Origin: Clostridia bacterium
GTDB lineage: Bacteria > Bacillota > Clostridia > Oscillospirales > QAKW01
Assembly: GCA_017436525.1 (NCBI GenBank)
Contig: JAFSCX010000006.1
Span: 1 to 63,486 of the forward strand
Direction of reading: 5' to 3'
Length of the DNA stretch: 63,486 nt
Both the position numbers and the translations under genes were made by a program. Below are positions 24,962 to 34,328 of this stretch, piece after piece (within the stretch, counting starts at the first letter, position 1; each line of letters begins with the position of its first letter). The notes below the pieces were generated by a model, which worked only from the letters and a program-made list of their open reading frames with translations, was not told the DNA's origin and made no database searches.

Positions 24962-25250
24962 ACCTCCAAAAAATAAAAGCCCCTGCTGCATTATGCAACA
25001 GAGGCGTCCATCCATTCAAAACGCGGTTCCACTCCGAATTTGATCACTCTTTTCCTTGATAACGGGGAAGGCACCCCGCCCTTCACTCATGCAAAGGGGA
25101 TACGCTGCGAAGCGCACATTCGTATGATCTTTGCTTGCAAGGGCTTTCAGCCGCCGGCCCTCACTCTCTTTGAAGAAAGAAAATACTACTATTTTCGCAG
25201 GAAATACTGTTAATTTAGTTTATTATATGCTATAATCACTTAAAAAGCAA
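24962..25250 (-). promoter_or_regulatory. Cysteine T-box riboswitch and promoter for cysE-cysS
   Basis: Read on the minus strand, a promoter TTGCTT-17-TATAAT (25245-25250 and 25222-25227) starts a leader of about 250 nt. The leader contains an AGAGAG-type stem I, a T-box core GTGGAACCGCG (25022-25032) and a terminator hairpin (24979-25005) followed by TTTTATTTTTT just before the cysE ribosome site. The likely specifier TGC is at 25114-25116. Uncharged tRNA-Cys would bind the T-box and let transcription proceed. This fills the 393-nt gap between cysE and the HtrA gene. Confidence 0.92.
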
Positions 25251-25348
25251 GTCTTTTATTTTGATTCTTTTTCCAAAATTTTCATAGTTTTTTCATATTG
25301 ATGGGTTATACTTATGATAGAATCAAAGAAATAAGGAGGGAAACCGCC

Positions 25349-26917
25349 GTGAATGAATATAATTTTGATCCCATGACGGGAGAGCCGATCGAAAAGCCCC
25401 AAGAGACACAGTCTCGAGAGGCACAGCCCCAAGAGCCGCAAGTTCAAGAAATTGAAATGCAAGAGTCTGAGATGCAAGAGCCTGAAATCCAAGAGCCTGA
25501 GATTCAAGAAGTGCAGCCCCAAGAGGCACAGCCCCAAGAGCCGGAAATGCAAGAGGCAGAAAAAGAGATGCCCCAAGCGCAGGCTTATCCGACTGAAGAA
25601 AATCCCGTTTATCATTATGCCCGCCCGAAAGCGGAAGCATCTTTTCAAAGAGAATATTCTTCTGCGGGAGGTGTAGGTTATGATCGGCCGTATACACCGC
25701 CTGTAAAAAAAGAGCCGAAGTTTGTTACCCAAAGAGCCTTGGCGATAGCAGTGGCAATCACGCTGATCGCGTCGCTTATTTTAGGCCTCGGCGGGGGGAT
25801 TCTGGCTGCCAAGCTGCTTCCCGGCGGCGCTACCCCTACCGGCACGGCGGTGATCTATAAAACCGCCAAGCTGCAGGATGCAGATGGGGATAAGCAAAGG
25901 AATGAACTGACCATTCCGGAGGTGGCAGAGCTTGTAAAGAATAGCGTAGTAGAGATCACCACCGAGCAGATTGTAACCGGCTCCTTTATGCAGCAGTATG
26001 TAAGCGAGGGCGCGGGAAGCGGCGTGATCTTTACCAAGGACGGTTATATTGTTACCAACCATCATGTCATCGATGGGGCAACCAATATCAAGGTGCGCCT
26101 TGCCGACGGCACGGAATATACCGCCAAGCTTTTAGGCAGTGATGCCAAGAGCGATCTTGCGGTCATCAAGGTGGAGGCGGCAGATCTGACCCCTGCTGCC
26201 TTCGGAAAATCCGCCGAGCTCAAGGTGGGAGATACCGTCGTCGCTGTGGGCAATCCTTTGGGGGAACTGGGCGGTACGGTAACCCGCGGCATCATCAGTG
26301 CGCTGGATCGGGCCATTACCATCGATAAGGTAACCATGAATCTGCTCCAGACGGATACGGCCATCAACCCGGGAAATTCCGGCGGCGGAATGTTTAATAC
26401 CAGCGGTCAGCTGGTGGGCGTGGTCAACGCAAAATCCGCAGGGGAAGAGATCGAGGGGCTTGGCTTTGCCATTCCCATCGATACCGCAGCAAAGGTGATC
26501 GAGGATCTTTTGGAGCTGGGCTATGTTTCCGGCCGAGTAAGCACCGGCTTTACTTTTGTTGAAATTCGGGATTCTATGACGGCGATGATGTATCGTGTCA
26601 ATGAGATGGGCCTTTATATTTCTGCCGTAAAGAAGGGAAGCGATGGAGAAAAGGCCGGCTTCAAGAGCGGGGACTATGTGGTATCGGTAGAGGGGACCAT
26701 TGTAACCACCGAGGCCGAGGCCAATGCCATCATTGATACCAAATCCCCCGGCGATACGGTGAAGATCGAGATCAAGCGAAATGGGGAGAAGCAAACCATT
26801 CCTCTTACTTTGAGCGAATATGTGCCCGCAAAAGAAGAGCAAAAGACCAATGGGAGCAATCAGCAGGGCAATCAGCAGAGCAATCCTCTCGGAGGGATGT
26901 TCCCCTTTATGAACTGA
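25349..26917 (+). CDS. htrA: HtrA/DegP-type membrane-anchored serine protease with a Gln/Glu repeat region
   Basis: The 522-residue protein has a cytosolic N-terminus, one membrane helix (about residues 129-156), a trypsin-like domain with His239, Asp269 and Ser344 (GNSGGG), and one C-terminal PDZ domain. HtrA proteases degrade misfolded exported proteins. Residues 18-75 are an imperfect tandem repeat of QE-P/M/I units (QPQEPQVQEIEMQES and so on) ahead of the membrane helix, unlike standard HtrA. The tail after PDZ is Asn/Gln-rich. The start is GTG at 25349, 8 nt after AAGGAGGG. Confidence 0.94.
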   Translation: MNEYNFDPMTGEPIEKPQETQSREAQPQEPQVQEIEMQESEMQEPEIQEPEIQEVQPQEAQPQEPEMQEAEKEMPQAQAYPTEENPVYHYARPKAEASFQREYSSAGGVGYDRPYTPPVKKEPKFVTQRALAIAVAITLIASLILGLGGGILAAKLLPGGATPTGTAVIYKTAKLQDADGDKQRNELTIPEVAELVKNSVVEITTEQIVTGSFMQQYVSEGAGSGVIFTKDGYIVTNHHVIDGATNIKVRLADGTEYTAKLLGSDAKSDLAVIKVEAADLTPAAFGKSAELKVGDTVVAVGNPLGELGGTVTRGIISALDRAITIDKVTMNLLQTDTAINPGNSGGGMFNTSGQLVGVVNAKSAGEEIEGLGFAIPIDTAAKVIEDLLELGYVSGRVSTGFTFVEIRDSMTAMMYRVNEMGLYISAVKKGSDGEKAGFKSGDYVVSVEGTIVTTEAEANAIIDTKSPGDTVKIEIKRNGEKQTIPLTLSEYVPAKEEQKTNGSNQQGNQQSNPLGGMFPFMN

Positions 26918-26920
26918 ATC

Positions 26921-26957
26921 AACAGGAGTTGCGAAAAATCTCGCAACTCCTGTTTTT
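26921..26957 (+). terminator. Intrinsic terminator after the HtrA gene
   Basis: AACAGGAGTTGCGA pairs with TCGCAACTCCTGTT around AAAATC and is followed by TTTCTTTTG. Confidence 0.88.
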
Positions 26958-26997
26958 CTTTTGTTGATTGGTGCATAGAATCTACCGAGGTGAAACT

Positions 26998-28482
26998 ATG
27001 AACCATCGGAAATTCATGCAAAATGCCGCCATCCTGACGGGGACCGGCCTTGCCCTGCGGGCGGCAGGGCTGCTGCTGCGGGTGCTTCTGGCCAATGTAT
27101 TGGGAGAGGGCGGCATGGGGCTTTATTCCCTGACTTTTACGGTATATAATCTTTTTATCACCCTTGCCCAATCGGGGATTGGGGTGGCGGTAACCCGCTT
27201 GGTGGCCCAATATCTTGCCCTGAAGGAGCATGATAAAGCGGAAGGGGCGCTTCGGGCCTGCCTGCTTCGCGCAGGTTTATTGGGCTCCTTGGCGGGAGCG
27301 GTTTTATGGATCGGTGCGCCCTTTTTGGCGGGGAGATGGATCGGAGAGCCCTCTTGCACCTTCGCCCTTCGGGTATTGGCTTTTTCTTTGCCTTTTATGG
27401 CGGTGGCAGGCTGCTTCAATGGCTATTTTCTGGGGCGGCGGGAGGTTCGGCCGGGCTGTTTTGCCCAGACGCTGGAGCAGGCGGTTCGCCTTGGGATGGT
27501 GGCCCTTGCGGTGGCGCTTTTTCGCCATCGGCCACGCGCTTTCCTTTTGGGGATGGTGGTCCTTGCCAATACGGTATCGGAAGGGATCTCCTGCCTGTTT
27601 TTAGGGATACAAGCGGGCAAAAAAAGAGAAAAAGGGAATTATAGCCCCATCGAAAAGGGAGCGGTGAGAAGGATCGCCCTGCCGGTAGCGGCCTCTAAAT
27701 ATCTCTCCACCGCCCTTCATTCCACCGAAAATATTTTGATTCCCACCGCCATTGCGCGGCATACGGGGGATTATTCCTTAGGGCTTGCCCAATTTGGTGC
27801 GCTGAAAGGGATGGCGATCCCGCTTCTTTTCTTTCCCGCCTCTTTTTTGAATGCGTTATCCTCCCTGCTGGTGCCGGAGGTAACCGAGACCTACGCCCGC
27901 GCTGATGGGAGAGCCACCGGCCGGATCGTGGGGCGGGCCTTGGAGATCACCACCGCCCTTTCGGTGATGATCGGCGGGGTCTTTTTTCTCTATGGCAAGG
28001 AGCTGGGGCGGCTGCTTTACCATAGCGATACAGTGGGAATGATGCTTCGGGTGCTGGCACCCATTACCCCCTTTATGTATTTGGATACCATTGCCGATGG
28101 GCTTTTGAAAGGGATGGATCAGCAGCGATATGCTCTTCGCAATAATACGGTAGATTCTATTTTGCGGATTCTTCTCACTGCGGCGGCGGTGCCTGCTTTT
28201 GGCATCTATGGATTTTTAGGGGTGATGGTATTCAGCAATATCTTGGTGGCAACTTTGAATATCCGCACCCTTCTGCGGGCTTGCTGCTTGCAGGTGGATT
28301 GGAGGGGCTGGCTGCTGCGCCCCTTGGCGGCGGTGGGGCTTGCTACCGCCTTTTGGAGCATTTTCCCCTTAAAAAGCGGGCTGATGGCCTGCATTTTAGG
28401 GGCAGCGCTATGGTGCGGCTTCTATCTTTTGCTCTATTGGTTGACACTGCCCCAAAAAGAATTTATAATAAAGACAGGGTGA
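26998..28482 (+). CDS. SpoVB/MurJ-like polysaccharide flippase
   Basis: This 494-residue protein has about 14 hydrophobic segments and the MOP-superfamily N-terminus with GTGLALRAAGLLLRVLLANVLGEGGMGLYSL-type sequence seen in SpoVB and related lipid-linked oligosaccharide exporters. In spore formers these proteins serve cortex peptidoglycan or envelope polymers. The ATG at 26998 has GAGGTG 7 nt upstream. Whether it is the spore cortex paralogue or another one cannot be told from sequence. Confidence 0.87.
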   Translation: MNHRKFMQNAAILTGTGLALRAAGLLLRVLLANVLGEGGMGLYSLTFTVYNLFITLAQSGIGVAVTRLVAQYLALKEHDKAEGALRACLLRAGLLGSLAGAVLWIGAPFLAGRWIGEPSCTFALRVLAFSLPFMAVAGCFNGYFLGRREVRPGCFAQTLEQAVRLGMVALAVALFRHRPRAFLLGMVVLANTVSEGISCLFLGIQAGKKREKGNYSPIEKGAVRRIALPVAASKYLSTALHSTENILIPTAIARHTGDYSLGLAQFGALKGMAIPLLFFPASFLNALSSLLVPEVTETYARADGRATGRIVGRALEITTALSVMIGGVFFLYGKELGRLLYHSDTVGMMLRVLAPITPFMYLDTIADGLLKGMDQQRYALRNNTVDSILRILLTAAAVPAFGIYGFLGVMVFSNILVATLNIRTLLRACCLQVDWRGWLLRPLAAVGLATAFWSIFPLKSGLMACILGAALWCGFYLLLYWLTLPQKEFIIKTG

Positions 28483-28500
28483 GCAGTTAAACCCGAACCC
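28477..28500 (+). repeat. Solo copy of the terminal repeat found at 63219
   Basis: GGGTGAGCAGTTAAACCCGAACC matches the segment starting at 63219 (GGGTGAGCAATTAAACTTGAACC) at 20 of 23 positions. It sits at the stop codon of the flippase gene. It looks like one end of the palindrome-bounded element left by itself. Confidence 0.55.
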
Positions 28501-28526
28501 TAAAGTAAAAGAAAGGAAGCAGCAGG

Positions 28527-29090
28527 ATGAGAGAGCGATTGTTGGAATATTTTGCCGATGTGCCGATTGTGGCGGCGGCCAAAAGCGAGAAGGAGCTGGA
28601 GCGGTGCTTAGAGAGCGCCTGCCCTGTGGTCTTTATGCTTTTCGGCGATATCTGCAATGTGGCGGAACTGGTCAAAAAGATTAAGGCGGCAGGAAAGATT
28701 GCAGTGGTCCATCTGGATTTGGTAGATGGGCTGGCGCCGAAGGATGTCAGCGTGGATTTCATTGTCTCTCATACCGAGGCGGATGGCATCATCTCCACCA
28801 AAAGCAATCTGATCCGCTATGCCAAGCAAAAGGGGCTTCTGACCATCCAGCGGTATTTTTTGCTGGATTCCAGAGTCTTGGAAAATATTGAAAAGAGCAG
28901 CTCCTCTGCTGATTTTCTGGAGGTATTGCCGGGGGTGATGCCCAAGATCATTCGTCAACTGGCCGCAACAACCGGCAAGCCGATTATAGCAGGGGGCATG
29001 ATTCGGGATAAAGAGGATGTGCTCTCCGCTCTGTCGGCAGGTGCGGTGGCGATTTCTTCTACCAACAATAAAGTCTGGTTTATGGAGTGA
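28527..29090 (+). CDS. glpP: GlpP-family (glycerol-3-phosphate responsive) antiterminator
   Basis: The 187-residue protein has the TIM-barrel-like fold of GlpP: VVFMLFGDICNVAELVKKIKAAGKIAVVHLDLVDGL, DGIISTKSNLIRYAKQ, LEVLPGVMPKII and IAGGMIRDKEDVLSALSAGAVAISST. GlpP binds glycerol-3-phosphate and prevents transcription termination ahead of glp genes. No glpFKD gene is nearby, so the RNA target lies elsewhere. AGGAAGCAGCAGG precedes the ATG. Confidence 0.9.
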   Translation: MRERLLEYFADVPIVAAAKSEKELERCLESACPVVFMLFGDICNVAELVKKIKAAGKIAVVHLDLVDGLAPKDVSVDFIVSHTEADGIISTKSNLIRYAKQKGLLTIQRYFLLDSRVLENIEKSSSSADFLEVLPGVMPKIIRQLAATTGKPIIAGGMIRDKEDVLSALSAGAVAISSTNNKVWFME

Positions 29091-29095
29091 AAAAA

Positions 29096-30700
29096 ATGAA
29101 ACTTGAATTTTTAGGCGCTGCCCATGAGGTAACGGGCTCCTGCACCCTTTTGGAAGCGGCAGGAAAAAAGATATTGATTGATTGCGGAATGGAGCAAGGC
29201 GCGGATATCTATGAGAATTGCGCGCTTCCGATTCTGCCCTCCGATGTAGATGCAGTATTGCTGACCCATGCCCATATTGACCATTCAGGTAAGCTGCCTC
29301 TTTTGAGCGCCCAGGGCTTTCGGGGGAACATTTACGCCACAGAAGCAACCGGCCGTCTCTGCTCCATAATGCTGCGGGATTCTGCGCATATTCAAGAGCA
29401 GGAGGCGCTATGGCGCAATAAAAAGGCCCAGCGAAGCGGGGAGGCGGGATATCAGCCGCTGTATACCGTTGAGGATGCTGTGCAGACTATGGAGCTTTTT
29501 GTGCAATGTAAATATCATGAGGTCTATCCTATTGCCGATGGAATCTCTGTTCGTTTTTTGGATGCAGGGCATTTATTGGGCTCTTCCAGCATCGAAATCA
29601 CCGTCAAAGAAGGCGAAAAGCAGGAAATATTGCTGTTTTCGGGAGACCTCGGGAATCGCAATCGTCCGCTGATCCGCGATCCGGAACTGCCGAAGCGGGC
29701 TGATTCGGTCATTATTGAATCGACCTACGGAAATCGGCTCCACGGCCCCCGCAAGGATTACATCGGCCAGCTTGCCGAGATATTGCAGGAAACCTTTGAT
29801 CGGGGCGGAAATGTGGTGATTCCCTCTTTTGCAGTGGGAAGAACGCAGGAATTTCTCTATCTTCTCAGAGAAATTAAGGAAAAGGGGCTTTTGACGGGGC
29901 ACGATGGCTTCCCTGTATTTGTAGACAGCCCCTTGGCGGCGGAAGCGACCAAGATCTATTTCGATGATCTCACCGATTATTATGATGAGGAGATGCTGGC
30001 CCTGCTGCGGCAAGGCATCAATATATTGGAATTTGATGGGCTGGAGATTTCCCAAACGACCGCAGAATCCATGGCAATCAATGAAGACAAGCGCCCGAAG
30101 GTGATTCTTTCTGCCAGCGGCATGTGTGAGGCGGGGAGAATCCGCCATCATTTGAAATACAATCTTTGGCGTGCGGATAGCACCATTTTATTTGTCGGTT
30201 ACCAAGCGGAGGGGACAATGGGCCGCATTTTGCAGGACGGCGCAACGACGGTTCGCTTATTCGGAGAGCCGGTGCAGGTGCGGGCAAGGATTGCCACGAT
30301 GGACGGCATCAGCGGCCATGCGGATCAGAAGATCATGCTGGAATGGCTTGAAAATCTTGAAAAGCCGCCCAAGATGGTCTATGTAAACCATGGGCAGGAT
30401 ACCGTCTGCGATGAATTTGCGGCCGTGATCTCCGCCAAACTTTCCTATCCCGCTTGCGCGCCGTATAACGGCGGAATTTATGATGTGGAAAGCGGGGAGT
30501 GCCTGAGAGAAGGCAATCGGCAGCGCTTGGTGAAGAAATCGCTGGTTAAGACGCGCAGGAGCGCCTCCTACGAGCGGCTTGTGCGGGCAGGCGAGCGGCT
30601 TAATGCGTTGATCGAGGAAAGCAAAGGAATCAGCAATAAAGAATTGGCAAAGCTTGCAGACGGGCTGGAGCGATTGATGGCGGATTGGATGGAGTATTAA
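29096..30700 (+). CDS. Beta-CASP metallo-beta-lactamase-fold RNA hydrolase
   Basis: The 534-residue protein has an N-terminal metallo-beta-lactamase core with THAHIDHSGKLP, an FSGDLGNRNRP segment, and a beta-CASP insert. The closing motifs are SASGMCEAGRIRHH and HVDQ-like ISGHADQ. The family (CPSF73/Ysh1-like) processes RNA 3' ends or degrades RNA. I prefer ATG 29096 because GGAGTG lies 8 nt upstream; a GTG 9 nt earlier overlaps the glpP stop. The last 60 residues are a helical tail with no assignment. Confidence 0.88.
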   Translation: MKLEFLGAAHEVTGSCTLLEAAGKKILIDCGMEQGADIYENCALPILPSDVDAVLLTHAHIDHSGKLPLLSAQGFRGNIYATEATGRLCSIMLRDSAHIQEQEALWRNKKAQRSGEAGYQPLYTVEDAVQTMELFVQCKYHEVYPIADGISVRFLDAGHLLGSSSIEITVKEGEKQEILLFSGDLGNRNRPLIRDPELPKRADSVIIESTYGNRLHGPRKDYIGQLAEILQETFDRGGNVVIPSFAVGRTQEFLYLLREIKEKGLLTGHDGFPVFVDSPLAAEATKIYFDDLTDYYDEEMLALLRQGINILEFDGLEISQTTAESMAINEDKRPKVILSASGMCEAGRIRHHLKYNLWRADSTILFVGYQAEGTMGRILQDGATTVRLFGEPVQVRARIATMDGISGHADQKIMLEWLENLEKPPKMVYVNHGQDTVCDEFAAVISAKLSYPACAPYNGGIYDVESGECLREGNRQRLVKKSLVKTRRSASYERLVRAGERLNALIEESKGISNKELAKLADGLERLMADWMEY

Positions 30701-31387
30701 ATGGTAAAAAATATTTTTTTAGATCTGGATGATACGCTCTTTGATTTTCTCGGTGCCGAAAAAGAGGCCCTTAGCCGCACCCTGCGCCATTTCGGGATTA
30801 CGCCCGATGAGCAGGTCCTTGCGCGCTATAGCGCCATCAATGATGCCCAGTGGAAGCTGCTGGAAAAGAAAGAGATCACCCGCGAGCAGGTGAAATGGCG
30901 GCGCTATGCGTTGCTTTTTGAAGAATTCGGAATCGATTGCGATCCCATGAAGGTCAACGATCATTATATGGAAGAGCTATCGAAGGGGCATCTCTTCATC
31001 GACGGTGCTGAGGAGCTCTTGGAGAATCTATATGGAAAATATCGCCTCTATCTCGCCTCCAACGGCACCGGCTGGGTGCAGGAGCGGCGGCTGAAAAGCG
31101 CGGATATCGGCCGCTATTTTGACGGCATCTTTATCTCTCAGCAGATCGGCTTCGATAAGCCCGATCCTCGCTTTTATGAAGGATGTATCCGCCAAATTCC
31201 CGATTATGATCCTGAGGAGACGGTGATGGTAGGGGATAGCCTGACCTCCGATATCAAAGGGGGGCAGGCCATCGGCGTCCGCACCATCTGGTTTAATCCC
31301 AAGGGCAAGGAAAATACTTCGGATATCCGGCCCGATTATTGCTTTTCCCATCTTTCGCAGCTACCTGCTCTTTTGGGGAAATTATAG
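30701..31387 (+). CDS. YjjG-type HAD nucleotidase
   Basis: At 228 residues the protein has the HAD motif I FLDLDDTLFDF, motif II LASNG, the lysine in DKPDPRFYEG and motif III VMVGDSLTSDIKGG. It matches the YjjG family of noncanonical pyrimidine nucleotide phosphatases, which clean up modified dNMPs. The cap domain is alpha-helical. The start codon immediately follows the stop of the nuclease gene. Confidence 0.88.
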   Translation: MVKNIFLDLDDTLFDFLGAEKEALSRTLRHFGITPDEQVLARYSAINDAQWKLLEKKEITREQVKWRRYALLFEEFGIDCDPMKVNDHYMEELSKGHLFIDGAEELLENLYGKYRLYLASNGTGWVQERRLKSADIGRYFDGIFISQQIGFDKPDPRFYEGCIRQIPDYDPEETVMVGDSLTSDIKGGQAIGVRTIWFNPKGKENTSDIRPDYCFSHLSQLPALLGKL

Positions 31388-31392
31388 AATAA

Positions 31393-31497
31393 AGCGATCT
31401 GCATCTGCAGATCGCTCAGACTGCCAAAAAACCACTGTTCTCACTTACTGAAAACAGTGGTTTTTTGACAGTCTGAGGGCAGTTTTAATTGCCCTTT
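31393..31497 (+). repeat. Dispersed repeat, copy D (palindromic short form)
   Basis: A perfect 10-bp hairpin (31393-31416, AGCGATCTGC/GCAGATCGCT) leads into CAGACTGCCAAAAAACCACTGTT (31417-31439). This is the inverted complement, with one mismatch, of 31453-31475. The outer CAGACTGNCAAAAAA is the start shared with copies A-C. A third hairpin, AGGGCA/TGCCCT with TTTTCT, follows. The arrangement works as a terminator for the YjjG gene and, on the other strand, for the RpiB-fold gene. Confidence 0.8.
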
Positions 31498-31502
31498 TCT
31501 AA

Positions 31503-32075
31503 TTATTCAGGTTTGGTCTCCAGCTTTAAGGGGAAATCACCCAATTTATTTACCTTGAATCCATTCTTTTTATACTCTTCATAATCGAAGGCTTCCAGCT
31601 CATCAATGGCAAGCTTATGGAATTCATAGAAATTATGCCACCATTCGTAGCCGCTTCCCAGCTCGGCGTTGAGATAAGCATCAGCGATATCGCAGCCCAT
31701 CTGAGGAGCCACATAGAAAGCACCCATGGCCAGAACGTTTACACCATTACCGGTAATGGCTCTCAAAGCAGCAGGAACGCTCTCGACAACCCCTGCATGG
31801 ACATGGGGGCATTTGCTTGCGGCGATATGGATTCCCATACCGGTGCCGCAGAAGAGCAGGGCGCGCTCAAATTCGCCTTCGGAGACCATTGCGCCGGCTC
31901 TGAGGCCCACGCGATGGAACATGAGATCGGTATCATCGGGATCGGAATCGACCCGTACCCCCACATCGGTAACTTCCCAGCCCTTCGCCTTTAAGTGGGC
32001 CACAACAGCCTCTTTTAAGGGGAAGCCGGCAAAATCTGCGCCTACTAAGATCTTTTTGTCTTTTACGGTTTTCAT
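31503..32075 (-). CDS. RpiB/LacAB-fold sugar isomerase, candidate DhuI-type uronate isomerase
   Basis: The 190-residue protein has the RpiB fold: GADFAGFPLKEAV, the catalytic cysteine in LLFCGTGMGIHIAASK and NGVNVLAMGAFYV. It is longer than ribose-5-phosphate isomerase B (about 150) by a C-terminal extension. Its start overlaps the rhamnosidase stop (ATGA), and a hexuronate operon lies nearby. The streptococcal enzyme DhuI, which isomerises the keto-acid released from unsaturated uronides, has this fold, so that role is the best inference here. Ribose-5-phosphate isomerase or another ketose isomerase remains possible. Confidence 0.7.
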   Translation of the reverse strand: MKTVKDKKILVGADFAGFPLKEAVVAHLKAKGWEVTDVGVRVDSDPDDTDLMFHRVGLRAGAMVSEGEFERALLFCGTGMGIHIAASKCPHVHAGVVESVPAALRAITGNGVNVLAMGAFYVAPQMGCDIADAYLNAELGSGYEWWHNFYEFHKLAIDELEAFDYEEYKKNGFKVNKLGDFPLKLETKPE

Positions 32076-34222
32076 TGGTTTTTCTCCTTTATTATAAATT
32101 TATGGGTTCCTTTTGCAAGGGGTTTGCCTTGATAGATGGCGGGGATCCCTTCGCCGATGGTGATGGAAAGGGTAATTTCTCCGCCCTTACGCTCCCAGCG
32201 AAGGGCCACATGATCCAGATGCCCTTCCGCAAAGCTCAGCTCGCGGATAAAGAAGGGATCGATGGTGATCTGCTCAAAGGTATCGGTAAGGCCCAAGATG
32301 GTCTTGATCATCCAGCTCATGAAATCGGAATACATATGATGGTTTTTAGAATGTTTATAATCCCAATATTCATAGAGGGTGGTAGCTCCATCCTGCAGCC
32401 AGCCGATATAGGAGGGCTTGCCTTTGGCGGTAAGAATCCGGTAAGCGCTCTCTTGCATGCCGCAAAGATTCAATGCCCGATAAAGGAAGGGCAGGCCCAC
32501 CATTCCGCAATCGTGATGGTATCCGTTTTCCTCCACCACCTCTGCCAACTGCTCTTTAAGAGGATTCATCTCCTCGTAAAGAGCCAGATCCAGCATCATG
32601 GCCACAGAGGTCTGGCGGTGGATTTTGCAGCGCCCATGCTCATCCAGATATTTGCTCTTAAAGCGCGCAACCAAAAAGGCGAGTTTTTCTTCGGCTTCTT
32701 TGGTCTTATCTCCTGCCAGCTGCAAGGCTTTCAGATAGATGCGCCAGAATTTGATCTGCAACGCTCCGTTGATAAAAGGAGCATTGACCTTGGGGGTGAA
32801 AAGGGCAGCCCAATCATCAAGGCCGTAGCGGATCTCTCCGTCCTCTTCCTTGGAATCCAAAAAGGCAAGATGCCGCTTAAAATAGGGGATGCTTCGGATT
32901 AAGGGCTCTTCTTTGCCGGTGTGAAGCCAAATCCGATAAGGAATTTCATAAAGGATTCCTTCCGAGACGGGGCCGTTGCCCCACTCATAGCCCCAGCCGG
33001 AGGTGGGGACAATGCCGGGCAACATTCCATCTTCCCTCATGGCATCATAAATATCCTGCAGCCATTTTTCCAGCAGCGGAGCGGCATCAAAATCTGCCAG
33101 AAACTGCTCGCAGGAGGATTGCGCATCGTTGCACCAGCCCAGCTTTTCGCGGGTGGGGCAATCGGTAGGCATATAGAAAAGATTGGAATAGGTGGCATTG
33201 ACGCCGCATTGGAAAAGGCGGTTGAGGGAATCTTCCGAGCAATGGAAGGAGGTGCGCTGCTTGATATCCTGATGGACAAAGACAGCCGTTGCCTCGCAGG
33301 GCGCTCTCAAGCCCTCAATTTCCACATAGCGGAAGCCATGATAGGTGAATTTGGGCTGCCAGATGAATTCTTTGCCGCAGCAGATGAATTCATCTTTTTG
33401 GACACGATGCTGCCGAGAGGGGTACATACTATCGAATTCTTTTCTATAGACAAAGACATTCCCCTCTTTATCGCAATTTTCAGTATAGTGGAGAATGATT
33501 TTATCTCCTGCGGGTTGATTGATCTTAATGCGCAAATAACCCGACATATTTTGGCTAAAATCATATGTATAGCGGTACTCTCCTGTTTTTTTGATAGAAA
33601 TTGGCTCAAATTCCTCACATTTACGAATGGGCTGGCAGAGGCAGGGGCGAAGAACGCCTGCAGGGGGCGCCTCATCAAGGATCGCGCTTTGCCAGCTGCT
33701 ATCATCGAAACCGAGATCATTCCAGCCCTCTTGATAAAGGCGGGAATCATAATGCTCGCCCAACCGAAGCTGATTATAGGTAACGGGTGAATTAAGGGAA
33801 TATTTGAATTGAGCATCACTTTCTAAAATGACATCCCCATCCGCCTCTAAGGAGAGGATCAGCTTGGGATTATCCCGCCAAGGGGCAGTATCATAGTCCC
33901 ACGCGCTTTTGATATATTCATTATACCAGCCGTTGCCAAGCTCTGCGGCCAAGATATTCTCCCCCTCTTGAAGAAGAGGAGAGACATCATGGGAGGTATA
34001 CCATATCGTCTTGGTATAATCAGAGACCGGCGCTAAAAAGAGATCTTCTGTTACCTTTTTGCCGTTGATATAAAAATACCCATAGCCTAAAGCCGCCATA
34101 TGCAAGATGGCTTTTTGAGGCTTGCTCTTCAGGGTAAAGGTTCTTCTGAATAAGGGAGAAAGGCCGTTGCGATCCTTTAAGTAGGGGGTATCAGCCTTTA
34201 TATAATGGGCGGATTGAAGCAT
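32072..34222 (-). CDS. Alpha-L-rhamnosidase, GH78 family
   Basis: The 716-residue enzyme has the GH78 layout: an N-terminal beta domain (FRRTFTLKSKPQKAILHMAALG, then YINGKKV), a second beta domain, and the helical barrel from about residue 330. The acidic ligands fall in DCPTREKLGWCNDAQ as D354, E359 and D366, spaced as in characterised rhamnosidases. No signal peptide is visible, so it should act on imported rhamno-oligosaccharides from pectin or flavonoid glycosides. It is first in a two-gene unit with the RpiB-fold protein and is divergent from an AraC gene. Confidence 0.9.
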   Translation of the reverse strand: MLQSAHYIKADTPYLKDRNGLSPLFRRTFTLKSKPQKAILHMAALGYGYFYINGKKVTEDLFLAPVSDYTKTIWYTSHDVSPLLQEGENILAAELGNGWYNEYIKSAWDYDTAPWRDNPKLILSLEADGDVILESDAQFKYSLNSPVTYNQLRLGEHYDSRLYQEGWNDLGFDDSSWQSAILDEAPPAGVLRPCLCQPIRKCEEFEPISIKKTGEYRYTYDFSQNMSGYLRIKINQPAGDKIILHYTENCDKEGNVFVYRKEFDSMYPSRQHRVQKDEFICCGKEFIWQPKFTYHGFRYVEIEGLRAPCEATAVFVHQDIKQRTSFHCSEDSLNRLFQCGVNATYSNLFYMPTDCPTREKLGWCNDAQSSCEQFLADFDAAPLLEKWLQDIYDAMREDGMLPGIVPTSGWGYEWGNGPVSEGILYEIPYRIWLHTGKEEPLIRSIPYFKRHLAFLDSKEEDGEIRYGLDDWAALFTPKVNAPFINGALQIKFWRIYLKALQLAGDKTKEAEEKLAFLVARFKSKYLDEHGRCKIHRQTSVAMMLDLALYEEMNPLKEQLAEVVEENGYHHDCGMVGLPFLYRALNLCGMQESAYRILTAKGKPSYIGWLQDGATTLYEYWDYKHSKNHHMYSDFMSWMIKTILGLTDTFEQITIDPFFIRELSFAEGHLDHVALRWERKGGEITLSITIGEGIPAIYQGKPLAKGTHKFIIKEKNQ

Positions 34223-34328
34223 ACTGCAAACTCCTCTTTAATTTATACTTATAATTATAATCTAAATGAATTATATACGAATTACAATGATGAAATCCGC
34301 TCAACATTTGAGAAAAAACGATAATTTC

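Noticed and set aside
25400..25574. Short tandem repeats that could suggest a CRISPR or minisatellite
   Set aside because: The units are in frame inside the HtrA gene, 12-18 nt long and imperfect, with no spacers and no cas genes.
31503..32075. Ribose-5-phosphate isomerase B (pentose pathway) as the plain call
   Set aside because: The fold fits, but the extra C-terminal length, translational coupling to a rhamnosidase and the uronate context argue for another sugar substrate; kept as an alternative.
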